From contig OZ025240.1 in assembly GCA_964019155.1 (NCBI GenBank), positions 86,998,995 to 87,062,994 on the forward strand: a stretch of 64,000 nt of DNA. Reading direction: 5' to 3'. Source of the stretch: Osedax fenrisi. Its lineage: Eukaryota; Annelida; Polychaeta; Sabellida; Siboglinidae. The stretch's first letter is position 1. Each line of letters opens with the position of its first letter. The translations under genes were made by a program, and so were the position numbers. Positions 47,405 to 57,695 of this stretch are shown in pieces. Below the pieces are notes generated by a model that worked only from the letters and a program-made list of their open reading frames with translations, was not told the DNA's origin and did no database searches.

Positions 47405-48700
47405 ATATATGATAAAGAATTTCAATTAGTCGATCTACACTCATAATCGAACGTAAATATGTATGTATTGTTCGTAATCGGCTAAATGAACGTTCACAAT
47501 CACACGAGGTAATTGGGAAAGTAGACATCAATAAAAGCATTTCATAGATATTAGGAAAAATAAACCTATAATATATATAAATTATATATTATTAATATTT
47601 ATATATATAATTTAATGTAAATTCAATTTCAATTTACCTTGCCATGTTATTAAGAGTAGGCTAATTACTATCGTATTAGGTAAATATTTAGTCTATGTCC
47701 ATTTAACTTCCCAGCAAATTAATTCGGTTTTTATTTAATGTATCTTTGGTAAATCATATTTGACTTATTCATAAAACTTTATACACTATATTTTCTTTCC
47801 ACTAATCCTTGTTTTCGTTCATTACTTTTGTAATTAATAATGCTCCAAAAGATATATACAATATGTCTTTATTGAATATTTCATTCATCTACATTATCAA
47901 ATGATCCTATAATGGAATAGATATTAATTTTTTTTAAATACTCTTCAGCTGATGAATCAGGTATATTTGTTTGTACGATGTAGCTGTCTTTTATTAAACT
48001 TTGTAAATAAATTACTTGATTTTAATATGATAATAAATGTGATGCTTCTTCATTCCATTCTAATTGTACTTCATCAATAGTATCTCTACAAACTTGTATC
48101 CCTTTAATTACACTTTGAATAGCATGAGTTTCCTTATGTGTATCTATTGACCTACTCTGGAGATCAGTTGTTAAATTTGTTATGAATTAAGTGAACTATT
48201 ACATATAATTGTAATTAATTAATTACATAATAAATTGTGTATTACTCATATAATTGTAGACCGTTAGCTGTTGTAGCTGTATACTTTTCTGAATTCCATG
48301 TTTTATCTTCATATATGTCTAACATTATTACAAGTATAGCTTCATACAGTTCGATGAATACCCGCAAAGCATCATGTCTGGCACAAATTTGTTTAATATT
48401 TACTTCTAGTAAACCTTGCCTCTTTTTGCCTCTTAGCAGAATATTTAAAAAATATGCAGATTTCTAATAATATGCCCATCATATTTTGAAATAACTAAAT
48501 TTTTTATGTATTTACTATTGATAGATTTAATACATGTGATCTACAGTGTATATATATAGCTTTAGGTTACTTATTTAGTATTATAGTTGACGTTCCTTTT
48601 ACTTTTCCAGACATATGTCCCGCTCCATCGTATTCTTGCACTCTTAAATTTTCAAGATTTAATTCAACTTTAGTTAGTGTATCCATAATCAAGTTAGTTA
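47405..48700 (-). pseudogene. hAT transposase, C-terminal part
   Basis: Minus strand: TNLIMDTLTKVELNLENLRV, QEYDGAGHMSGKVKGTSTII, PKAIYIHCRSHVLNLSIVNT, later TTDLQSRSIDTHKETHAIQS, CRDTIDEVQLEWNEEASH, and at the end STFPITSCDCERSFSRLRTI, HTYLRSIMSVDRLIEILYHI. The last is the hAT C-terminal dimerisation motif. GYDGA-x-MSG and HC-x-AH-x-LNL are typical of the catalytic part. Several stops and shifts; non-functional. Confidence 0.85.
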
Positions 48701-48714
48701 TACTACACGTAAAA

Positions 48715-49030
48715 AATTAGGGTACAACAACTTATTTTTATAGGGTACGGTAATCGCAAAATCGAATATTATGAGTGATGTACCCTAATTAGGGTACACC
48801 ATGAACAAATGCATTAGGGTACGATGCAACGCTTTTTTAGGGTAAATCAATGCTATTAATTAGGGTACACTGTATCAAAAAATGAAAAATGATAGTGATG
48901 TACCCTAATTAGGGTACAATATATACAAAATCGTTAGGGTACAGCACTATACATTTTTAGGGTACATAATATCTATTTGTTAGGGTACACCATGTTCAAA
49001 AATATAACATTACTCAAATGTACCCTAATA
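48715..49030. repeat. Dispersed TTAGGGTAC motif array, left subterminal
   Basis: About 11 copies of (T)TAGGGTAC or its complement GTACCCTAA, 20-45 bp apart in both orientations. Three are paired head to head as GTACCCTAATTAGGGTAC. Confidence 0.9.
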
Positions 49031-49084
49031 TAATAAACGCGCGGGGTGGTGGTTGTAAGTCTCAACTATAGTTGATACCCTATA

Positions 49085-49925
49085 CACTGTTACAAATAAG
49101 GGTATAACATTATGAATTATATGGTATAACATATGGAAATACGAGTTATACCATACAATTACGTTAAATGGTATAAGATCACATATTATATGATATAAAA
49201 TTTGATTTTTTTAGTTATACCATATAGTTTAATTGAAATGGTATAAGATCACACATTTTATAGTATAACATTTGTTTTTTTTAGTTATACCAAAGATTTT
49301 CCGAAGGAAAGATATAACACTTACGCGAAATCGTGTAATTCGAATTTGTATACAAAATACCCTGGTGCCTACTATAGCGGGTTACTTTTAGGAACTATGC
49401 TTTGTTTATAATGTAAATTCGTATTTAACTATACACTTTTAAAATGTTAAATAATATGCTTTAAATTAATATTTATATGATGAAAACTAAGTGTTCATTA
49501 CTAATATATAACAAACAAATATGATATGTATGTTTTAAATGCTATAAGTATATATTTAGTGAGTAAAAGCTAATTTATATTGCATGTAATTTAATAGAGC
49601 AATGAAAACATTGTTGTATGCAAACAGAGCCGAACCTAAATCTATTTCAGTGATTTCGATACTACTGCTAGCAGCGGTTGGGGCTATTACTAAATTACGT
49701 TGCATGCATAGGGAGTGTTATATCTTTGCTTCGCAAAATCTTTGGTTATACCATATAGCTTAATTTAAATGGTATAAGATTACGAAATATATGGTATAAC
49801 ATTCGTAATCTGTTGTTATACCATTAGCTATTAAATATAATGGTATAACTTTATGAATTATATGGTATACAATATAGAAATAAATAAGTTATACCATAAC
49901 ATTTTAAAATTAAGTTTATATTTGA
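49085..49925. mobile_element. GGTATAAC-motif element (CACTG-type left end), interrupted by a MITE
   Basis: It starts CACTGTTACAAATAAGGGTA, like the TTAGGGTAC element's end but with a different core. The body is a series of ATGGTATAA and TTATACCAT motifs, 25-45 bp apart in alternating orientation, at 49100-49290 and again at 49745-49905. The matching right terminus is not visible. MITE copy B splits it. Confidence 0.7.
49291..49744 (+). mobile_element. CAAAGATTTTCC MITE, copy B (454 bp)
   Basis: Ends CAAAGATTTTCCGAAGG and CTTCGCAAAATCTTTG, with TIRs of about 31 bp including AAGATATAACACT. GTTATAC flanks both sides (49284-49290 and 49745-49751), a 7 bp target duplication. No open frame. Confidence 0.92.
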
Positions 49926-50039
49926 TTGAAAATAAAATGTATAAGAAATATAATTCATAATAGTATCCTTCATAATATCCTTAATATAACAGTCTACTTA
50001 TTGTTGTATTATATTATTATAGACATAGCATTTATTGCT

Positions 50040-50150
50040 TCTAATTGCAATTAAACTAGTTTTGAGAAACTATATAGATTCCCCATAGGGAAATATGTAT
50101 ACATATACATATTTCCTATATTTTATATATACATACTTATAATTATTCGA

Positions 50151-50191
<41 letters not shown>

Positions 50192-50812
50192 ATTCCATTG
50201 TATTTATTAACATATTCTATGTCCATCTACACTCAACATGATAAGCATCTATTTTTTAACACATTACAATAAACATAAGGTATTTATACTTATATTATAT
50301 ATATATATACAAATTATATCATATATATATAATAATATAAAAGTTTATATAATATATAATTTTATAATATATTTATATATTATTTACAAAATATATAATT
50401 AAATTGTTAGAATATAATTATATTATTATATATATATATGTTATAAAGTCAAAGTTGTAGATATATCGATTAATGTAATATACATTTAAATGCATTTAGC
50501 ATTACGTAACAGAAATCGATATATCCACATAAAAACTTTAAACTATATTTCGGTGTCTCGCTCTGTGTTAATTACATAGCCATAGCCATGTAAATGTTTA
50601 TTTTTGTGATATTTTATATTTTTATCGTCTGTAAAGTATATTTCGTTATTTTTCTATAGAATAAATTCCACTCGGTAAGATTGCCTCATTCTTCGGTCTG
50701 CATCTCATCGGGTAGGTACTATTATTATTATTATAATTATTATTATTTTATATTATTATTATGTTCAACAGGTCTTTACTTTGATTAATAAACTGTATTA
50801 GAACATTCACTT

Positions 50813-50857
<45 letters not shown>

Positions 50858-51700
50858 AATCATGATATCTATAATCTATATATTAATATGCAGGAAACTG
50901 ATGAATTATTTGCAGAATTTCAAATTTCAGTTAAAATATTATAAAAACTGCCGGAGAGGAATAGTGAGTTGATGGGGATGATAAAGCATATAACGTATAT
51001 ACAAAAATATATAAACGAATATATTGATGTAGGCTACTAGGTAGCGCTACTAGGCAAAATGATCAAACAGGTAATTTAGTTATCTTATTAATAACATTAG
51101 TTAAATATCTATATAAAATAAATATGCAATTATATTTTATTAGTCCATGGATAGTATATATAGTATACTATATATCCATATATGGTCAATTATTTATTTT
51201 ATTTTTAGCTCACAATGTAATTAAATTTAAATAATATTAATAATAGGTATATATATATAAATAATGTTAACTGTTGTACAAATATTATCAATGTCATTCT
51301 ATCCTTAATCAAATATAGATTATAAAATGTATAATTAAATATATAATATAATATTTCCTAAAATAGATGCGGGAATCTTATATTTTATGATGGAAGTTTG
51401 CGAATTATTGAAAAATTAATTGACAATGAAAATAAAGATAAGGTTACTTAATAATTACTTAATAACTATAGATTTAATATTATAGTTATTTTATGATTTT
51501 TCGTATGCTAATTCAAAAGTATAATATACTCTATTATATATATAAATGCAGTAATTAATATAATATAGTGGATTTTTCTAATTACAATTCTATACTTGAT
51601 ATAGTATTATCATATATGATATTAACTGTATAAAGTTTCTTATATATAATATAAGATCTTATAAGATACATATGTATACTATTATATAATATACAATATT
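50040..51700. other. Interior of the 5.6 kb element, unrecognised
   Basis: AT-rich with (TA)n at 50152-50187 and 50817-50850. Exon-sized GC-richer islands at 50663-50713, 50888-50970 and 51367-51442 have AG before and GT after (for example LIFYDGSLRIIEKLIDNENK in the last), but their phases do not chain into one product. Confidence 0.35.
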
Positions 51701-51718
51701 ATTATATACTCTAGTATA

Positions 51719-52237
51719 CACTCAGAAAAATAAGCGAGTCTTTTTCTCTCAAAAAGCTAGTCTTTTTATTTGGTCTAAAAAAACTAGGGTAAATTAAATT
51801 GACTCGGTATGAGCTAGTCTTTTTCAGAAACAATGCCTAGTCTTTATTAGTGAGTCTATTCAGAATTAAGCCCTAGTCAATTAAACAATAAATATTACTT
51901 TATTAATTATATATCATTTGTATCATATATTACATATATGTAATTAAAAGAGGCATATATATAATATATATATAATTATAATATTAATATAATAATAATA
52001 ATTAATAATAATTATAATATTACAATTTATTTAAATGTTTATATATATATATATAATGAAATGACTAGGTAGAAAAAATTGACTCGCTTAGGGCTAGTCA
52101 TTCGAAATGTATGCTAGTCATGACAAAAAAGACTAGCCTTTTAAAAAAATGACTCGGTAAAGCCATTTTTAAATGACTCGCTTTTTAGCAAAAAGACTAG
52201 CTTATTTGCTAAAATGACTCGCTTTTATTTTTGAGTG
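51719..52237. mobile_element. 519 bp element with CTAGTC/GACTCG motif arrays
   Basis: The left end CACTCAGAAAAATAAGCGAG and the right end, inverted, CACTCAAAAATAAAAGCGAG form TIRs, with TA on both sides (51717-51718 and 52238-52239). Inside, CTAGTC occurs about ten times and GAGTC/GACTC about ten times in both orientations, clustered near both ends around an AT-rich centre. Confidence 0.85.
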
Positions 52238-52443
52238 TACTATATATATAAATGAATAATTAAAATTTGAATATCCTATATAAATTTATTTTTAATAACT
52301 AGTTACTATAATTATATAATAGAGAATAATTCAACAGGAAAAATAATGTGTTTGAATTATTTAATATATATATATTAATATAATATATATATCATTTAAT
52401 TTATATTCAATATATTCTCAGAACAAGGTAAATAATAATACAG

Positions 52444-52542
52444 ATGAGGCTATTATATCTAAGGTCTGTTGCAGTTGCGCCAACTGGGTATTTACTAGAG
52501 ATAGAGAACTCACTGCAATCTGAGGAGGAATATGCAACAATG
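52444..52542 (+). CDS. Candidate exon of unknown gene (within the 5.6 kb element)
   Basis: Acceptor AATAATACAG, donor GTGAGT, phase 0 to 0, 33 codons: MRLLYLRSVAVAPTGYLLEI then ENSLQSEEEYATM. It joins in phase to 53295. An alternative acceptor at 52421 opens another frame. No family recognised; it may be a captured host exon or part of an element gene. Confidence 0.3.
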
Positions 52543-52687
52543 GTGAGTTTTTATATAATTGATATTATTATTTAATGTATATTTATTATATAAATTAATA
52601 TTACAAATATAATAATTATTATGGTTGACTTGTTTATATAAAACATGAGTTAACAATAAAAGGCATTAATAGTTGATATAATATTCA

Positions 52688-52732
<45 letters not shown>

Positions 52733-53294
52733 CACAGTGATTAGTATTATATTTTATAAAAAAGGTTGTTCCTATGAGAACATACTTTAATTTGTCAAAG
52801 AAATTTTAATTATATATGTATTAAATATAGTTATTCATATGGATGCACATATATATATATATATATAAATATATTTTACAATTATTGTATATACAATATA
52901 TACTCATAAACTATAAACAATATTATAACATCATTAAAACATGAAATAAACTTTTCCAAAAATTACAAAAGACTTATCATTTACAAATACCATCCTGACC
53001 TATCCCTATACAATATCTATATATGTATTACTAATAGACATTTAAAAAAAAAAGAATGTATAAATAAAACTTCAATTAAATATTTATTAATTATTATTAT
53101 ATTTCCATCAGCTATATGCAAAGAACATTTAAAATCATATCAAGTCCTAGATGAGGAGATGTGATAAAGGAAATGAAACAAAGGGTCAATAGGAGGACAA
53201 CGTGACTTGATGATGTTAATATAGACAGTTTCATTTTTAGTTATTGTATAATACACATTCACTTCAATATTTATTAATTATTGTTTTTCTATAG

Positions 53295-53357
53295 GTATCT
53301 GAAAAGACGAATGTGGAGGACCTGGGGGAAATGATTTCTACAATAAATATAATTTAA
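53295..53357 (+). CDS. Candidate last exon of unknown gene
   Basis: Acceptor TTTTTCTATAG, phase 0: VSEKTNVEDLGEMISTINII, TAA. It follows 52542 in phase. Short and unrecognised. Confidence 0.3.
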   Translation, partial: VSEKTNVEDLGEMISTINII

Positions 53358-53409
53358 GATTAATTATTTATTTATTAATACCTAATTACATAGTTCTCAC
53401 GCGACCATA

Positions 53410-53690
53410 TCATGTTATTATTTTCCATTTTTCTCAGTCCGTCATCAGAGTGTGATTCATTTGTCTTCTTAACATACCCAATGTTTCTTTATGATGTATA
53501 TATATGTTGTGGGTTGTCTCCCTGTTTCGTATGTTGTATGGCATGCCGTTCTTTGTCTTCCATAAAATTAAGTTGTGTACATTATGCAGTGTCCTGCTAG
53601 TTGCAATTTTCTTTGTTTAATTACCCAATTGATCTTTGGCATTCCATGTACTTTGTATGTTGGTAATCTTGTCTTTCCATGATGTGTTTT
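53410..53690 (-). mobile_element. Possible LINE 3' coding remnant
   Basis: Minus strand: GMPKINWVIKQRKLQLAGHC, then in other frames LWKTKNGMPYNIRNRETTHN. (R/K)LQLAGHC is the C-terminal landmark of APE-type LINE RT proteins, also seen at 41.11 kb (AGHCYRSEED). Heavily shifted. Confidence 0.4.
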
Positions 53691-53704
53691 TTATCATTCT
53701 AGCC

Positions 53705-54160
53705 TATTAATAATTTAGGGTACGGCATCAATAATAATTTAGGGTACAGCATCAATAATAAATTAGGGTATGGCATCAATAATAATTTAGGGTACAACAT
53801 CGTTAATAAATTAGGGTACGGCATCAATAATAAATTAGGGTACGGCATCAATAATAATTTAGGGTACGGCATCAATAATAAATTAGGGTACGGCATCAAT
53901 AATAATTTAGGGTACAACATTGTTAATACATTAGGGTACGGAATCAATAATAAATTAGGGTACGCCATCAATAATAATTTAGGGTACAGTATAGTTAATA
54001 AATTAGGGTACGGCATCAATAATAATATAGGGTACAACATCATTAATAATTTAGGGTACGGCATCAATAATAATTTAGGGTACAGCATAGTTAATAAATT
54101 AGGGTACGACATATATAATAATTTAGGGTACAACATCGTTAATAAATTAGGGTACATTTA
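53705..54160. repeat. 24 bp tandem array, unit TTAGGGTACGGCATCAATAATAA(A/T)
   Basis: About 19 head-to-tail units with few variants. Because 24 is a multiple of three, the minus strand stays open for 152 codons with an 8-residue repeat of the type LLMPYPKL. That is a consequence of the period, not a gene. Further single TTAGGGTAC copies follow in both orientations to 54315. Confidence 0.92.
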
Positions 54161-54315
54161 GGGTACAGAAGACTTAAATTTGCTAGGGTACACATACATC
54201 TTTTTAGGGTACAAGTATTCATTTATAGCATGATGGACCCTAATTAGGGTACGGCTATACGGACATGGCTTGTACCCTAATTTTTACTACTCTTGTACCC
54301 TAATTTTTTACAGTG

Positions 54316-55020
54316 TATCTCACTAAGATATTCACATTCTATGAAAGAAATAAACTTTTCAGTGATACACTTACTATCAACATATCTAATTGCTAAATCC
54401 ATTTGTTTAGTATTAGGTATATATGTGGTTTCATCAGCTAGTACACTAACATATTTAGATTTTTTTATTTCATAAATTATTCTTTCTTTAATATATTCAC
54501 CACATTCAATTCATTCTGTGTTGTTTTTGAGGTGTATTCAGCATTTTTATTACACATTAAAAAGTGTTCTTCTAGGAACCATTTCCAGAGGTTATACATA
54601 GTTTTAGAAGTGCATTAACATTTCCTAGATTAGAATTTGGATCAGTAGAATACTCATTATTACCACGTAATGAAATATTTTGTCTTTTACAAAGAATGAT
54701 TATATCTAATATTTATTATAATTTTTCTTTGTTGCATTCAATTTGCTTAGATATGGAATTGTTGACTTGAATTATAGATGATTGCTTCTTATTTTCTATC
54801 ACTGCAATACAATGAGAATTTTCTTCCAAAGAATTCTTGTGGTAAATAGTAGATTAATATTTTCTAAATTCTTAAATTTCAGCAATCGCACCTTTAAATT
54901 TAATCAAGGGCGAAGTGACACATTTTCCAACTTGATTGTGATTAATTGTTAAATGAAAAACACATGGTATACACAAACTGCCATTTACAGATTCACTGTA
55001 GGATAACCAAGAGTATGTGT
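54316..55020 (-). pseudogene. hAT transposase, N-terminal part (TTF-type finger)
   Basis: Minus strand: YSWLSYSESVNGSLCIPCVF (W..Y, C-x2-C, a TTF-type finger), KFKGAIAEI, NSLEENSHCIAVIENKKQSS, LCKRQNISLRGNNEYST, NSNLGNVNALLKL, then VLADETTYIPNTKQMDLAIR, YVDSKCITEKFISFIECEYL to the insertion point. ADETT(D)I-x-N-x-EQ with IRYVD is diagnostic of ZMYM1-like hAT transposases. It continues at 48700 after the insertion. Confidence 0.85.
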
Positions 55021-55335
55021 GTATATACATTGTTATAACCGAGTATTTCCATTTTCTTTGATGTTTAAAAACGTGATCTTTGCTCGATTGTTGTGCGAGT
55101 ATATTTTTGTTAGCAGAAGATACCTTTCTTGGTATTTTTTACTTGTTAATTCTTTTTAAATAGTGTCAATATCTTTAAATTATATTACAATTAATGAATA
55201 TATAACAAAAATATGTATAAACCTACCTATAATTGACATTGAAAGTGTTGCTGATTTAACCACATCATCTATTTTACAATCATGAGGGGGGGGCTCTAGC
55301 CCACCCCACCCCCTACCCCCATGTATCCGCCCCTG

Positions 55336-57137
55336 ATAATATAATACATTTAATTTTATTATAAGGGTTTAATATATTATATAGTCAAACAGTAAATCCT
55401 TTACTAGTGCTATAGTATTTGTATGAAGGATCTATATATTATAATCCCATATTATGAAATCCCGAGATACACGTTCAAGCAATAACTTTCACATTTTATT
55501 CACAGTCTAATGATTTATTAAGACAAGCCCATCATGAATGTGTCATATTTATAAATTGTATTAACTCAGTCTGGTGTCTATAATTGAGTGGGACAACCAA
55601 AAGTTAGTAAGATGTCCTGGGTCCGACTTCATGCAGTTCTTAAATTTCTCTTATGTAAACCAAGAAAGTATTAAACGATAATGTCTAAATAAATCAAAAC
55701 ACAAGAAAAAAAATGTTACTATTTGTTTTGTATTGTCCTGGGCACCTCAAAATTATTTATAACATGTATAAGTCTATGACTTGTTGAGAGGTCCATTTGT
55801 ATTGTATTAAATATATATATATATATATGAGATTTCAATAAATATATTTATTTACATTTACAATTTATTTAAATTGTTCATATAGGTTCATAGGTTCTTA
55901 TAGGTTCATTATAGTTCATATATTTAATCTAGCCACTAATTTAGTATATTAAATATGTATAATCAATATTAGATAACATAATTAAGTTTAGATGTGTATA
56001 ATATTAAATACTTAAAATAATGTATTATATTATATATTATAATATTAATTCAACATTATTTTCAAATTAAACATTCGAATACATCACAATTTATATAAGT
56101 ATATAAGTATATTTTTAAGAATATTTATATAAATATAAATATATATATATTTATATGATTATGTGTATAAGTATAAATAAAGTAAATAATCTGGGAAATT
56201 ATATTTGATCAACTAATAGCTACGAGAATGAGATATTTTAAATTATGCTATTGTAATAAAATTAGTATCATTGGAAAGATAATTAAATTCGATAATATAA
56301 GTAATATTTTTGTTTATTTTTAATTTTTTTTATTTAAGTTTATAAAGTTATGATCTAAAATATGATAACAATTTGATTGCTTAAATTTATTTTGTTATGA
56401 ATTATTATAATTTAAAATTATTATATTAAAATTTATTATAACTACAAATAGTTCTGTTAAATATTTACTAAATTAATAATGCACCTATTTCTATATAATA
56501 TTACTATTATAAAAAATATATGTATATATTTGATATATCTATAATAAATATATAAAATAATAATATAATTTTTAAATTATTGTTATCTGATTCCTATTTA
56601 CCAAATACATACTATATTATGGCGTTTGTATTACCAGTAATACTATTTAAGTCAAACGTAATACATATAATTAGAAATTTATATAATATATATATAAAAT
56701 TAATATTAAAATGTATAGAAAAAATAGATATTTAATAACTTATAGTATAAATTTATTAATAAAAATATTAAATTTATATGCAACATGATTATATATATGT
56801 ACATATCTCAATGAATATACTATATATTAGTATAAACGTTAATAGGTGAAATAAACATATATTTATCGGTATTTAATTATCAATTTTCGATATTCGATAT
56901 TTACTGTAAGTATTATTCTGTGATGATAATATCTATATAATAGATTATAAATTATAATGTATCTAATATATAATAGTGACATTTATATCAAATATATCAA
57001 TCAGATTTAATAAATACATCGAGAAATGTACATGTAAATGTATTAATAATATAAACTGTAATGATATAATAATATGATATCGTAGTTTGTGTGTGTGTCC
57101 TCGTCAATATTGAATATATAAAGTTGTAGTGATAATT
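55336..57137. other. AT-rich intergenic region, nothing recognised
   Basis: No coding or repeat structure beyond short TA runs (55807-55828). It lies just 3' of the PEP-19-like gene and probably includes its 3' UTR near 57.0-57.1 kb. Confidence 0.55.
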
Positions 57138-57695
57138 TCACTCTTTATCTTCAGTTGTATTTTCTTGTTCTTTTTCAGCCTCACCTTTCATGGATTGCCT
57201 CTTTTTGTAGTTTTTAAATCCTGCTTGAATTTTAATAGCGGCGTCTTCTACTTCTGGGTCATTTAAATCAATGTCAATTTCTTCTTTTTCTTCAGAATTT
57301 TTGTTATCATTTTTAACTTCTTGGTCAGCATTTTCTTCTTTAGTTTCAACGTTTTCTTCTTTCTTCGCATCTTCTGATTCTACATTATCTGTTTTAGTTT
57401 CATCGGCAACATTTTCTTTTACATTCTCGTCAACCTTATCAACTTCATTTCCTTCATTATCAGCAGTTTTCTCTGCTCCATCAGTAGGGTTGGTATCGTC
57501 GCTATTTTCTTTCATTTCCTTTCGAGCTTTGAAACCTTTAAACGAAGCTTGAATTTTAATAGCAGCGGCCTCAACTTCTGGATCCTCGAGATCGATATCT
57601 ATGACCTCTTCTTCTGGTTCCTTTGTAGCTTCTTTCGTTTCTGTTTGGTCTTCTTCGGCTTCAGGATTTTTTAAAGATTTCCGAGCTTTGAAATC
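57138..57695 (-). CDS. Poly-PEP-19 last exon, modules 8 (end) to 10
   Basis: Phase 0 acceptor TTTTAAAG. It starts DFKARKSLKNPEAEE, completing the module begun in the previous exon. It then carries module 9 (VIDIDLEDPEVEAAAIKIQA, SFKGFKARK), a long acidic linker (NEVDKVDENVKENVADETKT and on), module 10 (IDIDLNDPEVEDAAIKIQAG, FKNYKKRQ) and TTEDKE-stop. 186 codons including the stop. Confidence 0.9.
   Translation of the reverse strand, partial: DFKARKSLKNPEAEEDQTETKEATKEPEEEVIDIDLEDPEVEAAAIKIQASFKGFKARKEMKENSDDTNPTDGAEKTADNEGNEVDKVDENVKENVADETKTDNVESEDAKKEENVETKEENADQEVKNDNKNSEEKEEIDIDLNDPEVEDAAIKIQAGFKNYKKRQSMKGEAEKEQENTTEDKE

Larger units (their letters stand above)
48706..54315. mobile_element. 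5.6 kb CACTA-like element with TTAGGGTAC subterminal arrays
   Basis: The left end CACGTAAAAAATTAGGGTAC and the right end, inverted, CACTGTAAAAAATTAGGG form TIRs (one base missing on the left), each flanked by TA. The whole piece interrupts the hAT transposase between its ECEYLSE and TNLIMDTL blocks, so its limits are supported independently. Subterminal repeats of the TIR core occur at both ends (48715-49030 and 53705-54315). CACTG ends with subterminal motif arrays resemble EnSpm/CACTA elements. No TNPD-like transposase was recognised inside; the interior carries further insertions. Confidence 0.75.
45904..55335 (-). mobile_element. hAT transposon (TTF/ZMYM1-like transposase), split by insertions
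   Basis: The ends CAGGGGCGGATACAGG (45904) and, inverted, CAGGGGCGGATACATGG (55335) are typical hAT TIRs, followed by G-rich subterminal sequence. The 8 bp flanks are AT-only and do not match exactly. Between them, on the minus strand, is a decayed transposase interrupted by a 5.6 kb insertion (48706-54315) and by two GTCCGTATT-type elements near its 3' end. Confidence 0.85.

Noticed and set aside
53699..54157. 152-residue open frame of an 8-residue repeat
   Set aside because: Produced by a 24 bp tandem array whose period is a multiple of three; no splice or start context.
53705..54160. CRISPR array
   Set aside because: Units are continuous tandem repeats without unique spacers, in a eukaryotic intron/transposon context.
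53705..54315. Interstitial telomere
   Set aside because: TTAGGG is always part of the 9 bp TTAGGGTAC motif, which also forms the element's TIR, and never occurs as pure hexamer repeats.
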